A stretch of 64,000 bases of DNA, taken from Anomaloglossus baeobatrachus (taxonomy: Eukaryota > Chordata > Amphibia > Anura > Aromobatidae). Each line of letters starts with the position of its first letter. Positions within the stretch are counted from its first letter, which is position 1. The position numbers and the translations under genes are program-made. Shown here piece by piece: positions 49,801-59,189 of this stretch. The notes beneath the pieces were generated by a model. It did not search any database, was not told the DNA's origin, and worked only from the letters and a program-made list of their open reading frames with translations. Where the stretch lies: assembly GCF_048569485.1 (NCBI RefSeq), contig NW_027442061.1:124001-188000 (forward strand), given 5' to 3'.

Positions 49801-50704
49801 GCGGGAATATTCTAAAGACATATCCAGTACATGCATAGCTCTCTACTATACTACCTTAGTAATTCTGGATACAAACCCACTGCAGGCCACAAGAAAACCA
49901 CAATACCAAAGTTCATACTCTCTAAGGTTAGGGGAAGGACATTGAAAACTATTTTTGCAGCAGGTTTTTCCCCAGGATTACTAGTTATTGTGCTACAGTA
50001 AAGCCTCCACAAAGGTCATGTGCCCCACTAGATCCTATGGTAAAGGGGATGTAGAGGGCCCATGCATGTGCTGGATGTGTCGCTTTAGTGTCTTCATACT
50101 GTTCAAGGTCCATTCTTCACACCCTAGAAGTGATGTTTTGTGTTGTCATTCTGCATTTCTATCTAGTCTTCTGCAGTAATGGCCGACCCACCTCTAGGGT
50201 TCTATTTTCATTACTACTGATTCTTCAGCAAAAGGGGCCATGCATGTGTTGGATATGCATCTTAAGAATCCCCCCAGTCCTAGTCGCCATACTGTTTGAG
50301 GTACATCCTGGACCTTGGGGTTGCAGATGTGACCAGGATTTCTATATATTCTGCTAAAGCAAAGCCCTCCCTCCACCACAAGCGGGATGCCACTTTACTG
50401 CCACCATATTTTTTGAGGTCTATCCTCCATGCTCAGAACCTTGGGGTTGCAGTATCTTGTGGCCTTCAGCAGGTTTCTTTAGCCAGGATTTCTATATATT
50501 CTGCTGCAGTAAAGCCCTCCCTCCACCACAAGGTGGCCGCCACTTACCTGCCCAGCCGCCATACTTTTTTACGTCTGTCCTCCACACCTTGGAGAGGAAA
50601 TGAACTCTGAGTCCTCTGAGGACTATCCATAACTGTTTGAGGACCAGGTAACCCAGGGCCACCTTTCCCAGCAGGTTGATCGCCTGAGACAGAAGACACT
50701 CCAT
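37693..50704 (-). CDS. hsd17b3: 17-beta-hydroxysteroid dehydrogenase 3-like (or 12-like), 11 exons
   Basis: Eleven exons, all with GT-AG introns, join in frame to 317 codons plus stop: 50548-50704, 46918-46964, 46773-46848, 44896-45006, 44409-44476, 43663-43707, 42412-42446, 41499-41580, 41231-41296, 40965-41114, 37693-37809. The family is NADP(H)-dependent short-chain dehydrogenases of the ER membrane. Visible marks: an N-terminal hydrophobic anchor (residues about 8-30), cofactor loop TGATDGIG, LISRTLEKL, NNVG, the catalytic serine in INVSSQ and YSATK with catalytic tyrosine and lysine. Length matches human HSD17B3 (310) and HSD17B12 (312). SRTLEKL, QKITEIMNCNMMS and VSTNM look like HSD17B3 (androstenedione to testosterone); AVVTGATDGIGKSYAEE and SKGITVQSVLP look like HSD17B12 (3-ketoacyl-CoA reductase in fatty acid elongation). 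Type 3 is favoured but not proven. No disabling change seen. Confidence 0.9.
37965..39575. repeat. 41-bp minisatellite with inverted terminal units
   Basis: About 37 copies of a unit with CAGCACACAGCTTTCCCATG and CTCTGATATACATCTTTCCA. At the right end (39499-39575) about two units run in reverse complement and finish with GAGGGAAAGAGCC, the inverse of GGCTCTTTCCCTC at the left start (about 37960). Confidence 0.93.
39930..40290. repeat. 27-bp minisatellite
   Basis: About 13 copies of a unit around CCATAGTCCATATTGCATTA. Looser, related units with TCCTCCATATATTATAATGC run from about 39660. Confidence 0.9.
40965..41114 (-). CDS. hsd17b3: HSD17B-type gene, exon 10
   Basis: 150 bp encoding SVLPMIVSTNMAQNLPTNAL and, after VKSAGD, FVREALNTVGYTHRTNGCLS and HSIQ. 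This is the substrate-binding region of the family; VSTNM resembles HSD17B3. Confidence 0.93.
41231..41296 (-). CDS. hsd17b3: HSD17B-type gene, exon 9
   Basis: 66 bp encoding AFVDFFSRSLSIEYKSKGIT then VQ; phase 0 on both sides. Confidence 0.93.
41499..41580 (-). CDS. hsd17b3: HSD17B-type gene, exon 8 (active site)
   Basis: 82 bp encoding RKGLIINVSSQAGAHPYPMM then ALYSATK. It holds the catalytic serine and the YxxxK pair. Confidence 0.95.
41632..42305. repeat. 36-bp minisatellite in intron 7
   Basis: About 18 copies of a unit around CACACCGCCATCTCCACAGT. The length, a multiple of three, keeps frames open on both strands. It lies between exons 8 and 7 of the host gene. Confidence 0.94.
42412..42446 (-). 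CDS. hsd17b3: HSD17B-type gene, exon 7
   Basis: 35 bp encoding MTTIVLPKMVQ plus two bases (phase 2); donor GTCGGT. It sits between two minisatellites (36-bp and 43-bp). Short but conserved: MTxLVLPxMV is the family signature here. Confidence 0.85.
42505..43640. repeat. 43-bp minisatellite in intron 6
   Basis: About 26 very similar copies of a unit around ATCACCCTGCAGGGGGAGGA. Few variants (CTCATC, CCCCTC, one-G deletions) imply recent expansion. It ends about 25 bp from the exon 6 donor. Confidence 0.95.
43663..43707 (-). CDS. hsd17b3: HSD17B-type gene, exon 6
   Basis: 45 bp encoding KITEIMNCNMMSAVQ, including the conserved helix asparagine. Its donor side lies about 25 bp from the end of the 43-bp minisatellite in intron 6. 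Confidence 0.88.
43708..44408 (-). other. Intron 5
   Basis: About 700 bp with no tandem array and no recognised element. An ORF at 43732-44055 on the plus strand has no family resemblance. Confidence 0.7.
44409..44476 (-). CDS. hsd17b3: HSD17B-type gene, exon 5
   Basis: 68 bp encoding VNNVGMAYSPEPTMFLNVPD then LSQ. NNVG is the SDR structural motif. Confidence 0.93.
44896..45006 (-). CDS. hsd17b3: HSD17B-type gene, exon 4
   Basis: 111 bp encoding KTKVIQLDFTGGPEIYPKVE and KELKDLDIGIL. The LDF aspartate is the conserved adenine-ring contact of the fold. Donor GTAGTA is weak but has GT. Confidence 0.92.
45060..45102. repeat. C-rich and CCA simple repeat
   Basis: CCCCCA units followed by CCA triplets inside intron 3. 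Confidence 0.9.
45400..46640. repeat. 52-bp minisatellite in intron 3, degenerate to the left
   Basis: About nine copies of a unit around CCTCTCTATATCTAGAGACG with GGAGACCTCCTTATA between 46160 and 46640. Weaker related phrases on TCTAGATATGG and GAGACC themes reach back to about 45400. Confidence 0.8.
46773..46848 (-). CDS. hsd17b3: HSD17B-type gene, exon 3
   Basis: 76 bp encoding LAKRGFDIVLISRTLEKLKN and the following VAKGI. The arginine of SRTLEKL corresponds to the cofactor-binding arginine known in HSD17B3. Intron 2 beside it is only 69 bp. Confidence 0.93.
46918..46964 (-). CDS. hsd17b3: HSD17B-type gene, exon 2
   Basis: 47 bp encoding VVTGATDGIGKSYAEE, the Rossmann-fold glycine motif TGxxxGxG that binds NADP(H). 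Donor GTGAGT, phase 0. Confidence 0.93.
47026..47475. repeat. Degenerate array around a Tc1-like terminal motif (intron 1)
   Basis: CAAAAGTTTGTGCACCC and variants recur at about 47171, 47316 and 47449, roughly 135-145 bp apart. The same unit forms the array at 51120-52011 upstream of the gene. Confidence 0.7.
47476..48470. other. Central intron 1, unassigned
   Basis: No exon or clear element recognised. Scattered phrases resemble the flanking arrays. Confidence 0.5.
48471..49950. repeat. Tandem repeat of about 160 bp in intron 1
   Basis: About ten copies. AAAGTTCATACTCTCTAAGG recurs at about 48478, 48640, 48789, 48951, 49107, 49258, 49420, 49587, 49747 and 49907. Copies differ by small indels. 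Confidence 0.93.
49951..50547. repeat. Looser duplicated units near exon 1
   Basis: TTCTATATATTCTGCTGCAG with AAAGCCCTCCCTCCACCACA occurs near 50340 and 50497, about 155 bp apart. The second copy lies right beside the exon 1 donor. Confidence 0.7.
50548..50704 (-). CDS. hsd17b3: HSD17B-type gene, exon 1
   Basis: 157 bp. Starts MECLLSQAINLLGKVALGYL, a hydrophobic ER anchor, and ends KKYGGWA plus one base (phase 1) at a GTAAGT donor. The ATG has A at -3 and G at +4. An upstream ATG about 16 bases earlier is in another frame. Confidence 0.85.
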
Positions 50705-51100
50705 TCTCTTCTCTCATGTAGTACCTCTGTGGTCGCCAACTATTACTATCAGCGTGTAAAATTCCGCAGTCCCTCCTCCAGCTGATAGCTGGGGATCTAA
50801 GTCAACCACATATACAACGTCCCTCATGTGTTGCATGGCCCAGAGCAGAGCGCGCAGCAAGTGCAGATACCAGGGTGGAGTTACAGTCAATGTATGGTAA
50901 ATAATTAAATGTCTCCGATAAGGATCCTACAGAGGACAATGACCCCGACTGCTGGAGATAAGCGACTCAAGATCTACCAGCGTCATTGTGACTCGGGTCT
51001 GCTAAATCCCTAAAGATGCTGGCCATAGGGTGGAGGGTAAATTGCCCAAAATTAATGAATTTTGATGACTAGTTTACCCACAACTTGATCTTTGCAACTA
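50705..51100 (-). promoter_or_regulatory. Probable 5' UTR and promoter region of the HSD17B-type gene
   Basis: The 400 bp upstream of the ATG are free of arrays. On the minus strand TTGTATATGTGG lies about 110 bp before the ATG and could serve as a weak TATA-like element. This is inference; no start site can be read from sequence. Confidence 0.3.
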
Positions 51101-51119
51101 TAAAACCACAACTTAGAAA

Positions 51120-52011
51120 CCAAGAATCTGAAAAATAGACTTTGCAAAAGTTTATGCACCCCCTTCATATTTTAAAGTTATAGGGACCCATTGCTCGCTA
51201 ATTCTTAATCTGATGCCAAAAAAGTTTATGTATGACCATAGCCTGGAAAACAAAAATAAGTGCAATTTGTAAAAGTCTGTGCACCCCTTCAAAGTTACTA
51301 TTTTTATCTAAAGACTCGGCCTATATGGACATTTAAGTAACCCCTTCTCCTCCTACAATAATTAACTATGTATGACTTCAGCTTATAAAATGGGAAAAAA
51401 GTAATTTGCAAAATTCTGTGCACCCCTCTAAAGTTACTATTTGTAATCTAAGGACTTGGCTCATATGGACATCTAATTACACCCCTTTTCCTCTTAAAAA
51501 AAATAAATATGTATGACTACAGCTTACAAAATGGGGGGGGGAAAGTAAATTTGTATAAGTCTGTGCACCCCTCCACTGTCACGTTTCAAAACCAAAAATA
51601 TTAAACTATAGGTAAAGGGATTAAGTTTGTGCACCTGTCTAATATTAGAGGCTCATTAGGCCTTATAAATACAACCCCCAAAATAAATGTATAAAAAGCA
51701 AATTCTAGATCTTCAACCTTGTTATCTCAGCAATGGGTTATGTACAAAAGTTTGTGCACCATTCCACTTCACTCACTAGCATATTTTTTTTTTCTGTGTG
51801 CAAAAATCATTCAATTGGCTCATTTGGACATCTTTAAATCAGCAATAAAACATGGAAAATGGCTTGTGCAAAAGTGTGCACGCCCTGTAGCAATTGTTTT
51901 TTTCTTCTTCAGAGAACTCAAGTCATGATGCTGAAGGCCAAGTACATTCAATGGGGAAATGTTGTGGCAAAAATGTATAAGCCTTTCTACTTCACAGCCC
52001 TTAACTAGCGA
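51120..52011. repeat. Degenerate array around a Tc1-like terminal motif (left half)
   Basis: AAAAGTYTGTGCACCCC recurs at about 51147, 51269, 51411, 51559, 51625, 51741 and 51866, mostly 115-150 bp apart. The motif closely resembles the Tc1-C end (AAAAAGTTTGGGCACCCC). A further unit with AAGTTTTGGCACCC appears at about 60420, so the array is split by the 8.4-kb composite. Confidence 0.75.
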
Positions 52012-52867
52012 TGAGGAGCATATTTGGGTTCACCAAATCAGCACAAACTACACGAAAAATCGGGTTTGAACAGCGACCCCCATTCAAGTCTATGGAGACA
52101 AGAATTTTGAGGATGTAAAATGGCCGTAGTAAGCGCTAGGGGGCTGGGGTGGAAGTTAAATGATAGTAAGAGCAGAGCAGGATTTAAACCCCCCCCCCCA
52201 TTTTTGATATCCAGTCGTGGTAAAGCCGATCGGTGGGCGCTGGTGTTATCAGGATGAGGCGCCAGGAATATTGCCCCCCCAGTCTAAAAATAGCAGCCCG
52301 CAGCTGTCCAGAATTGTCGTATCCATGAGATGTGACAATTCCGGTGCTTTACTTGGCTCATCCCGATTGTCCTAGTGCGGTGGCAATCAGGGTAATATAA
52401 GGGCTTAATGACAGCTGTGATTTTTCAGCTGCCATCAAGCCCTGAATTAGTAATGGGGAGACGTCTATGAGATCCCCCCATTACTAATCCTGTAAGCGGA
52501 AAAAAAAACACCACCAAAAGAATCCTTTATTTGAAATAAAATACACACACCCTTTTTCACCCCTTTAATAGCCCCCAAAACATCCTTGCAGATCGGATGT
52601 AATCCATATGAAGTCCCATGACGATCCCGGTACTGCTACATACTGAAGTAGTAGTGCGTAGGCACATTAGAGAACATGATCACCCGCTGCGGCTTCAGGC
52701 AGACACTGACTAAACCGCATCTGTGAGCAGTGACATCACCGAGTTTACCTGTGGTCACAGCTGGAGGGTCCCATGGTCCCCCACCTGTGGCCGCAGGTAA
52801 ACAAACCTCAGATGAACTCATTGAGTTCAATGGGATTTGCATTTCCTGACAGCAAATCGCACAAAAA

Positions 52868-53044
52868 GAAGGGAATTTTGTTACTTACCGTAAATTCCTT
52901 TTCTTCTAGCTCTTATTGGGAGACCCAGACGATTGGGGTATAGCTACTGCCCTCTGGAGGCCACACAAAGCACTACATTAAAAGTGCAAGGCCCCTCCCC
53001 CTCTGGCTATACCCCCCCCGTGGTATCACGGGTTCTCCAGTTTT
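52868..53044. repeat. Left inverted terminal repeat of the DIRS fossil
   Basis: From about 52909 it mirrors 58789-58935 closely (TATTGGGAGACCCAGACGAT to TATCACGGGTTCTCCAG). The outermost 40 bases are unique to this end, as in DIRS elements. Confidence 0.9.
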
Positions 53045-53188
53045 AGTGCCAAAGCAAGAAGGAGGAAGCCAATAACTGGTTTAAACAAATTAACTCCGAA
53101 TAACATCGGAGAACTGAAAAACCGTTCAACATGAACAACATGTGTACCCGCAAACAACAAAAAAACATCCCGAAGGACAACAGGGCGG

Positions 53189-53290
53189 GTGCTGGGTCTC
53201 CCAATAAGAGCTAGAAGAAAAGGAATTTACGGTAAGTAACAAAATTCCCTTCTTCTTCAGCGCTCTATTGGGAGACCCAGACGATTGGGA
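53189..53290. repeat. Internal complementary region of the DIRS fossil
   Basis: The first half is the inverse of the outer left end (52868-52925), the second half the inverse of the outer right end (58905-58935). They meet at CCCTTCTTCTTCAGC. This is the circle-junction template used in DIRS replication. Confidence 0.9.
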
Positions 53291-53356
53291 CGTCCAAAAG
53301 CTGTCCCTGGGTGGGTAAAGAAATACCTCATGTTAGAGCTGCAAAACAGCCCTCCC

Positions 53357-54400
53357 CTACGGGGGTGTCACTGCCGCCTGCAGGACTCTTCTACCTAAGC
53401 TGGCATCCGCCGAAGCATAGGTATGCACCTGATAATGCTTGGTGAAAGTGTGCAGACTGGACCAGGTAGCTGCCTGGCACACCTGTTGAGCCGAAGCCTG
53501 GTGACGTAATGCCCAGGACGCACCCACGGCTCTGGTTGAGTGGGCTTTTAGCCCTGAAGGAACCGGAAGCCCCGCAGAACGGTAGGCCCCTAGAATTGGT
53601 TCTTTGATCCATCGAGCCAGGGTGGCTTTAGAAGCCTGCAACCCCTTGCGCGGACCAGCGACAAGGACAAAAAAGTGCATCGGCACGGCGCATGGGCGCC
53701 GTGCGGGAAATGTAGATTCTGAGTGCTCTCACCAGATCTAGCAAACGTAAGTCCTTTTCATACCGGTGAACCGGATGAGGACAAAAAGAAGGCAAGGATA
53801 TATCCTGATTAAGATGAAAAGAGGATACGACCTTAGGGAGAAACTCCGGAATAGGGCGCAGCACTACCTTGTCCTGGTGGAACACCAGGAAGGGAGCCTT
53901 GGATGACAGAGCTGCCAGCTCAGACACTCGCCGAAGCGATGTGATCGCAACAAGAAACGCCACTTTCTGTGACAGCCGAGAAAAGGAAACTTCCTTCAGA
54001 GGCTCGAAGGGCGGCTTCTGGAGAGTAACTAGTACCCTGTTCAGATCCCATGGATCTAACGGCCGCTTGTACGGGGGCACAATATGACAGACCCCCTGCA
54101 GGAACGTGCGCACCTTAGAAAGCCGTGCTAGACGCTTCTGAAAAAACACGGATAGTGCCGAAACTTGCCCTTTAAGGGAGCTGAGCGACAAGCCCTTTTC
54201 TAACCCCGATTGCAGGAAGGAAAGAAACTTGGGCAATGCAAATGGCCAGGGAGACACTCCCTGAGCAGAGCACCAGGATAAGAAAATCTTCCACGTTCTG
54301 TGGTAGATCTTAGCCGAATTCGACTTTCTAGCTTGTCTCATTGTGGCAACGACTCCTTGAGATAATCCTGCAGATGCTAGGATCCAGGACTCAATGGCCA
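53357..54400 (-). pseudogene. Tyrosine recombinase region of the DIRS fossil
   Basis: Recombinase marks are visible: SLRRVSELAAL (first R), AHSTRAVGASWAL (H and R) and TKHYQVH (tyrosine). DIRS elements use this enzyme in place of a DDE integrase. Confidence 0.85.
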
Positions 54401-54699
54401 CACAGTCAGGTTCAGGGCCGCAGAATTCTGATGGAAAAACGGCCCTTGGGACAGTAAGTCTGGTCGGTCTGGCAGTGACCACGGTCGACCGATCGTGAGA
54501 TGCCACAGATCCGGATACCACGACCTCCTCGGCCAGTCTGGAGCGACGAGTATGATGCGGCTGCACTCGGATCTGATCTTGCGTAGCACTCTGGGCAAGA
54601 GCGCCAGAGGCGGAAACACGTATGGGAGCTGAAACTGCGACCAATCTTGAACCAAGGCGTCTGCCGCCAGAGCTCTTTGATCGCGCGACCTCGCCATGA

Positions 54700-55210
54700 A
54701 TGCCGGGACCTTGTTGTTGTGCCGGGATGCCATTAGGTCGACGTCCGGCACTCCCCAGCGGCGACAGATTTCCTGAAACACGTCCGGGTGAAGGGACCAT
54801 TCCCCTGCGTCCATGCCCTGGCGACTGAGGAAGTCTGCTTCCCAGTTTTCTACGCCTGGGATGTGAACCGCGGATATGGTGGATGCTCTGTCCTCCACCC
54901 ACATTAGAATGCGCCGGACTTCTTGGAAGGCTTGCCGACTGCGCGTCCCTCCTTGGTGGTTGATGTATGCCACCGCTGTGGAGTTGTCCGATTGGATTCG
55001 GATCTGCTTTCCTTCCAGCCACTGTTGGAAGGCCAGAAGAGCAAGATACACTGCCCTGATCTCCAGAACATTGATCTGAAGGGTGGACTCCTGCGGAGTC
55101 CACGTCCCCTGAGCCCTGTGGTGGAGAAATACTGCTCCCCACCCTGACAGACTCGCATCTGTCGTGACTACTGCCCAGGATGGGGGCAGGAAGGATCTTC
55201 CCTGAGACAA
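54700..55210 (-). pseudogene. RNase H region of the DIRS fossil
   Basis: TTDASLSGWGAVF, LEIRAVYLAL, SDNSTAVAYINHQGG and NWEADFLSRQ carry the acidic residues of a retrotransposon RNase H. Confidence 0.85.
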
Positions 55211-55599
55211 TGAGGTGGGGAGGAGCCACCATTGTAGAGAGTCCTTGGCCGTCTGGGAAAGCGAGACTTTCCTGTCCAGGGACGTTGACTTCCCGTCCCA
55301 TTGGCGGAGAATGTCCCATTGAAGTGGGCGCAGATGAAACTGCGCAAAGGGGAACTGCTTCCATGGCTGCCACCATCTTCCCTAGGAAATGCATGAGGCG
55401 CCGCAAGGGATGCAACTGGCCCTGCAGGAGAGATTGCACCCTGTCTGTAGTGACCGCTGCTTGTTCAGCGGAAGCTTCACTATCGCTGCTAGAGTATGAA
55501 ACTCCATGCCAAGATACGTTAGTGATGAGTCGGTGATAGGATCGACTTTGGAAAGTTGATGATCCATCCGAAAGACTGTAGGGTCTGCAGCGTAGCATT

Positions 55600-56270
55600 C
55601 AGGCTGTGCTGACATGCCTCTTGAGGGGAGCTTTGACCAATAAATCGTCTAGGTAAGGGATCACCGAGTGTCCCTGAGAGTGCAAGACTGCTACCACCGC
55701 CGCCATGACCTTGGTGAAGACCCGTGGGCTGTCGCCAGACCAAATGGCAGAGCTACGAACTGAAAATGGTCGTCTCCTATCACAAAACGTAGAAAACGTT
55801 GATGTTCTGTAGCAATTGGCACGTGGAGATAAGCATCTTTGATGTCTATTGAGGCAAGGAAGTCTCCTCTGGACATTGAGGCAATGACAGAACGCAGGGT
55901 TTCCATCCGGAACTTCCTGGCGTGCACATGTTTGTTGAGCCGTTTTAGGTCCAGAACAGGACGGAACGAGCCGTCCTTTTTTGGAACCACAAAGAGATTG
56001 GAGTAAAACCCTTGCCCTTGTTCCTGAGGAGGGACTGGGATCACCACTCCTTCCGCTCTTAGGGAGTCCACCGCCTGCAGCAGAGCATCTGCTCGGTCTG
56101 GATGTGGGGAGGTTCTGAAGAACCGAGCTGGAGGACGAGAATTGAACTCGATTCTGTACCCGCGAGACAAAATGTCCGTCACCCACCGGTGCTTTGACCT
56201 GTGACATCCAAATGCCGGAAAAGCGGGAGAGCCTGCCCCCGACCGGCGATGCGGAGGGAGGGGGCTGGAA
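55600..56270 (-). pseudogene. Reverse transcriptase region of the DIRS fossil
   Basis: VVPKKDGSFRPVLDLKRLN, SIDIKDAYLHVPI, FVALPFGLA and VIPYLDDLLV are standard reverse transcriptase motifs, the last the YxDD catalytic box. Confidence 0.9.
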
Positions 56271-56271
56271 G

Positions 56272-57805
56272 TCATGAGGTAGCCGCTTTGGAAGCGGTAC
56301 CTCCATTTGCTTTCTTGGGGCGCGTGTGAGCCCGCCACGAATCTGAGTTTCTTTGCGTCCTCTGAGTCCCTTTGGACGAGGTAAATGGTGTCTTGCCCGA
56401 ACCTCGAAAGGACTGAAACCTCTGCTGCCACTTTTTCTGCTGAGGTTTGGTTGTTCTGGGTTGTGGTAAAGAGGAGTCTTTACCCTTGGACTGCTTAATG
56501 ATATCAGCCAATGGCTCGCCAAACAGTCTATCTCTAGATAAAGGCAAACTGGTTAAACATTTTTTGGAACCAGCATCTGCTTTCCAGTCCTTTAACCACA
56601 AGGCTCTGCGCAAAACTACCGAATTGGCGGACGCCATTGATGTGCGACTGGTAGATTCTAGGACCGCATTGATAGCGTAAGACGCAAACGCCGACATCTG
56701 CGTGGTAAGGTGCGCCACTTGCGGCACTGCTGGATGTATGATAGCATCCACTTTTGCTAAGCCAGCTGAAATAGCCTGGAGTGCCCATACGGCTGCGAAT
56801 GCCGGAGCAAACGACGCGCCGATAGCTTCATAGACAGATTTTAACCAAAGGTCCATCTGTCTGTCATTGGCATCTTTAAGTGAAGCGCCATCCTTCACTG
56901 CAACTATGGACCTAGCTGCGAGTTTGGAAATCGGGGGGTCTACCTTTGGACACTGTGTCCAGCGCTTGACCACCTCAGGGGGGAAAGGGAAACGCGTATC
57001 TTTAGATCGTTTAGAGAAACGCCTTTCTGGTGTGAGCGTCGTGCTTCTGGATTGATTCTCTGAAGTCAGAGTGATCCAACAAAGCACTCAATTTACGCTT
57101 GGGATAAAGGAAACGAAACTTCTCCTGCTCCGCAGCCGCCTCTTCTGCTGAAGGGGCTGGGGGAGAAATATCCAACAGCCTATTGATGGCTGAGATAAGA
57201 TCGTTTACCATGGCATCCCCATCAGGGGTATCCAGGTTGAGAGGGGTTCCAGGAATGGATTCCTGATCACTCTCATCAGACACATCACAGGGAGACTGAT
57301 TGCGCTGAGACCCTGAGCAGTGTGATGACGTCGAGGGTCTTTCCCAGCGAGCTCGCTTAGGGTGGCTGGGGCTATCATCTGAGTCATAATCCTCGGCCTG
57401 TGAAGCCGGGGACCCCCCTGTGGGCTGAATTAATTCCAAGTGAGGGGGACCTGAGGACAGAGGCCTCGCCGTGCCCAAAGACTGAGCCCCATGCATAGAT
57501 TGCAAGGTTTCAAGGATTTTTGCCATAGACACAGACATATTATCAGCAAAAACTGCAAAGTCCATCCCTGTCACCGGGGCAGAACTTACAAGCGTCTCAG
57601 CCTGGGTGACTACCTCTCCTGACTCCGGCTGGCGAAGCAGCACCGGGTCGGAGCATTGCACACAATGGGGGTCATCGGAGCCTGCTGGTAGATTAGCCCC
57701 ACATGCAGCACACGCAGTATACACAGCCCTAGCCTTGGCAGCCTTGCGTTTTGAGGATGGCATGTTGTTGCTTCCTCTGGGAGATGCAGCCAGAAGCGAC
57801 CTCAC
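56272..57805 (-). pseudogene. Gag-like region of the DIRS fossil
   Basis: Begins near MPSSKRKAAKARAVYTACAA with a cysteine pair motif (CAACGANL, CVQC), then an acidic and serine-rich stretch and a helical region (FAPAFAAVWALQAISAGLAK). The position ahead of reverse transcriptase fits DIRS gag. Confidence 0.75.
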
Positions 57806-58788
57806 AGTGCAAGAAATACAATCTCTCTATATCCTACACAGTACACCGATACACCGTGAGGCACTAGAGGGACCAGCACAGAAAAATCGCTTACCGCCCG
57901 CTTAAAAAGCGGGTGTGTGGTCGCCAGATAGCCCCTAGTCCAGGTCTCCGGTCTCCCAGAGCCTTGCGTCCTTCCTCCAGCCAGACTGCATGTAATGGCT
58001 GCCGGCGTCCTGAGAGAGAAGGGGGGCGGGCCCTGGGCGTTCCTGGCTAAGAGCGGGAAGCCTGCTTCTCTCTGTGCCTAGTGTGAGGGCTGGAGCATGT
58101 AAATCAGGCTCCAGCCCTCGTCGCTGCTAGCGAACAGCGTCTCTCCCCTACCCTGAATGACAGGGTGGGGGCGGGAACGAATCGGAGCTGCCGGCGTCCT
58201 AGGCCCAAAAAGCCGGGGACTCAATTTATAACCGCCGCCGCCGTAAAAGCGCGGACGGCGGATCCCCGGCGCACCACAAGTCACAGCAGCGCCGCCCGGT
58301 CCAGAGGGGGTCGGCGCTGCGTTCCCATACACAAAAAATCCCCCAGTAATCTGTAGGGACACTAACTCCAACGTTGCGGTCCCCGGCGCACTACAACACC
58401 CAGCCAGCCCGGAGTGTGTCTGTGCCTGCCGGGGACACAGAGTACCTGTATGATGCAGGGCCTGTCCCTGATCGTACTCCTGCTCCGTCTCCATCAGGTT
58501 CTAATGGGTCTGTGGATGGAGCCCGGCGTCAGAGCTGAGAGGCCGGCAGGATCCCACTTCCACAGAGCCCTACCAGGGGATGTGGAAGGAAAACAGCATG
58601 TCAGGCTCCAGCCCTGTACCAGCAATAGGTACCTCAACCTTACAACACCATCCAGGGGTGAGAAGGGAGCATGCTGGGGACACTATATGTGTCCTCTTTT
58701 CTTCCATCCGAAATAGTCAGCAGCTACTGCTGACTAAAATCTGTGGAGCTAATGCGTGGAATGTCTGACCTCCTTCGCACACAAAGCT

Positions 58789-58935
58789 AAAACTGGAGAA
58801 CCCGTGATACCACGGGGGGGGGGTATAGCCAGAGGGGGGAGGGGCCTTGCACTTTTAATGTAGTGCTTTGTGTGGCCTCCAGAGGGCAGTAGCTATACCC
58901 CAATCGTCTGGGTCTCCCAATAGAGCGCTGAAGAA
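58789..58935. repeat. Right inverted terminal repeat of the DIRS fossil
   Basis: Inverse of the left terminal repeat, from CTGGAGAACCCGTGATACCA to GGTCTCCCAATAGAGCGCTG. Confidence 0.9.
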
Positions 58936-59189
58936 ACACAGTTTTGACGCCGTTTAGGTGAGTTTTTCTGCCATGAGAGGCAAATTTGGTGCAGACATTT
59001 CTGCATCAAATCTGTATCTCTTGGCAAAAAACTGCATTTTTTGGCAGGTTTGGTGCTGAAATTTATTCCCCAAATCTGCATCTTCTGGCAAAAAAATGTA
59101 TCTAAAAGATGCGGTTTTGATGCGATTTTTTTGCCAGGAGATGCAGATTTGGTGCAGGAATTTCTGCAACCAAATAATGTGCGCACATC
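58936..59189. other. Inner part of the palindromic element's right arm
   Basis: Short themes such as GATGCAGATTTGGTGCAG and CTTGGCAAAAAACTGC recur several times. Most of it has no partner left of the DIRS fossil. Confidence 0.5.

Larger units (their letters stand above)
52868..58935 (-). mobile_element. DIRS-type tyrosine-recombinase retrotransposon fossil
   Basis: About 6.07 kb on the minus strand. Inverted terminal repeats lie at 52868-53044 and 58789-58935, and an internal complementary region near 53189-53290. Parts in order: gag-like, reverse transcriptase, RNase H, tyrosine recombinase. There is no LTR pair and no obvious target duplication, as expected for DIRS. All parts are recognisable and the ends look whole; the coding region shows a handful of breaks, so it appears inactive but fairly young. 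Confidence 0.9.

Noticed and set aside
54377-55210. Stand-alone host RNase H or integrase-like gene
   Set aside because: It lies between the reverse transcriptase and recombinase parts of the DIRS fossil with matching terminal repeats, so it belongs to that element.
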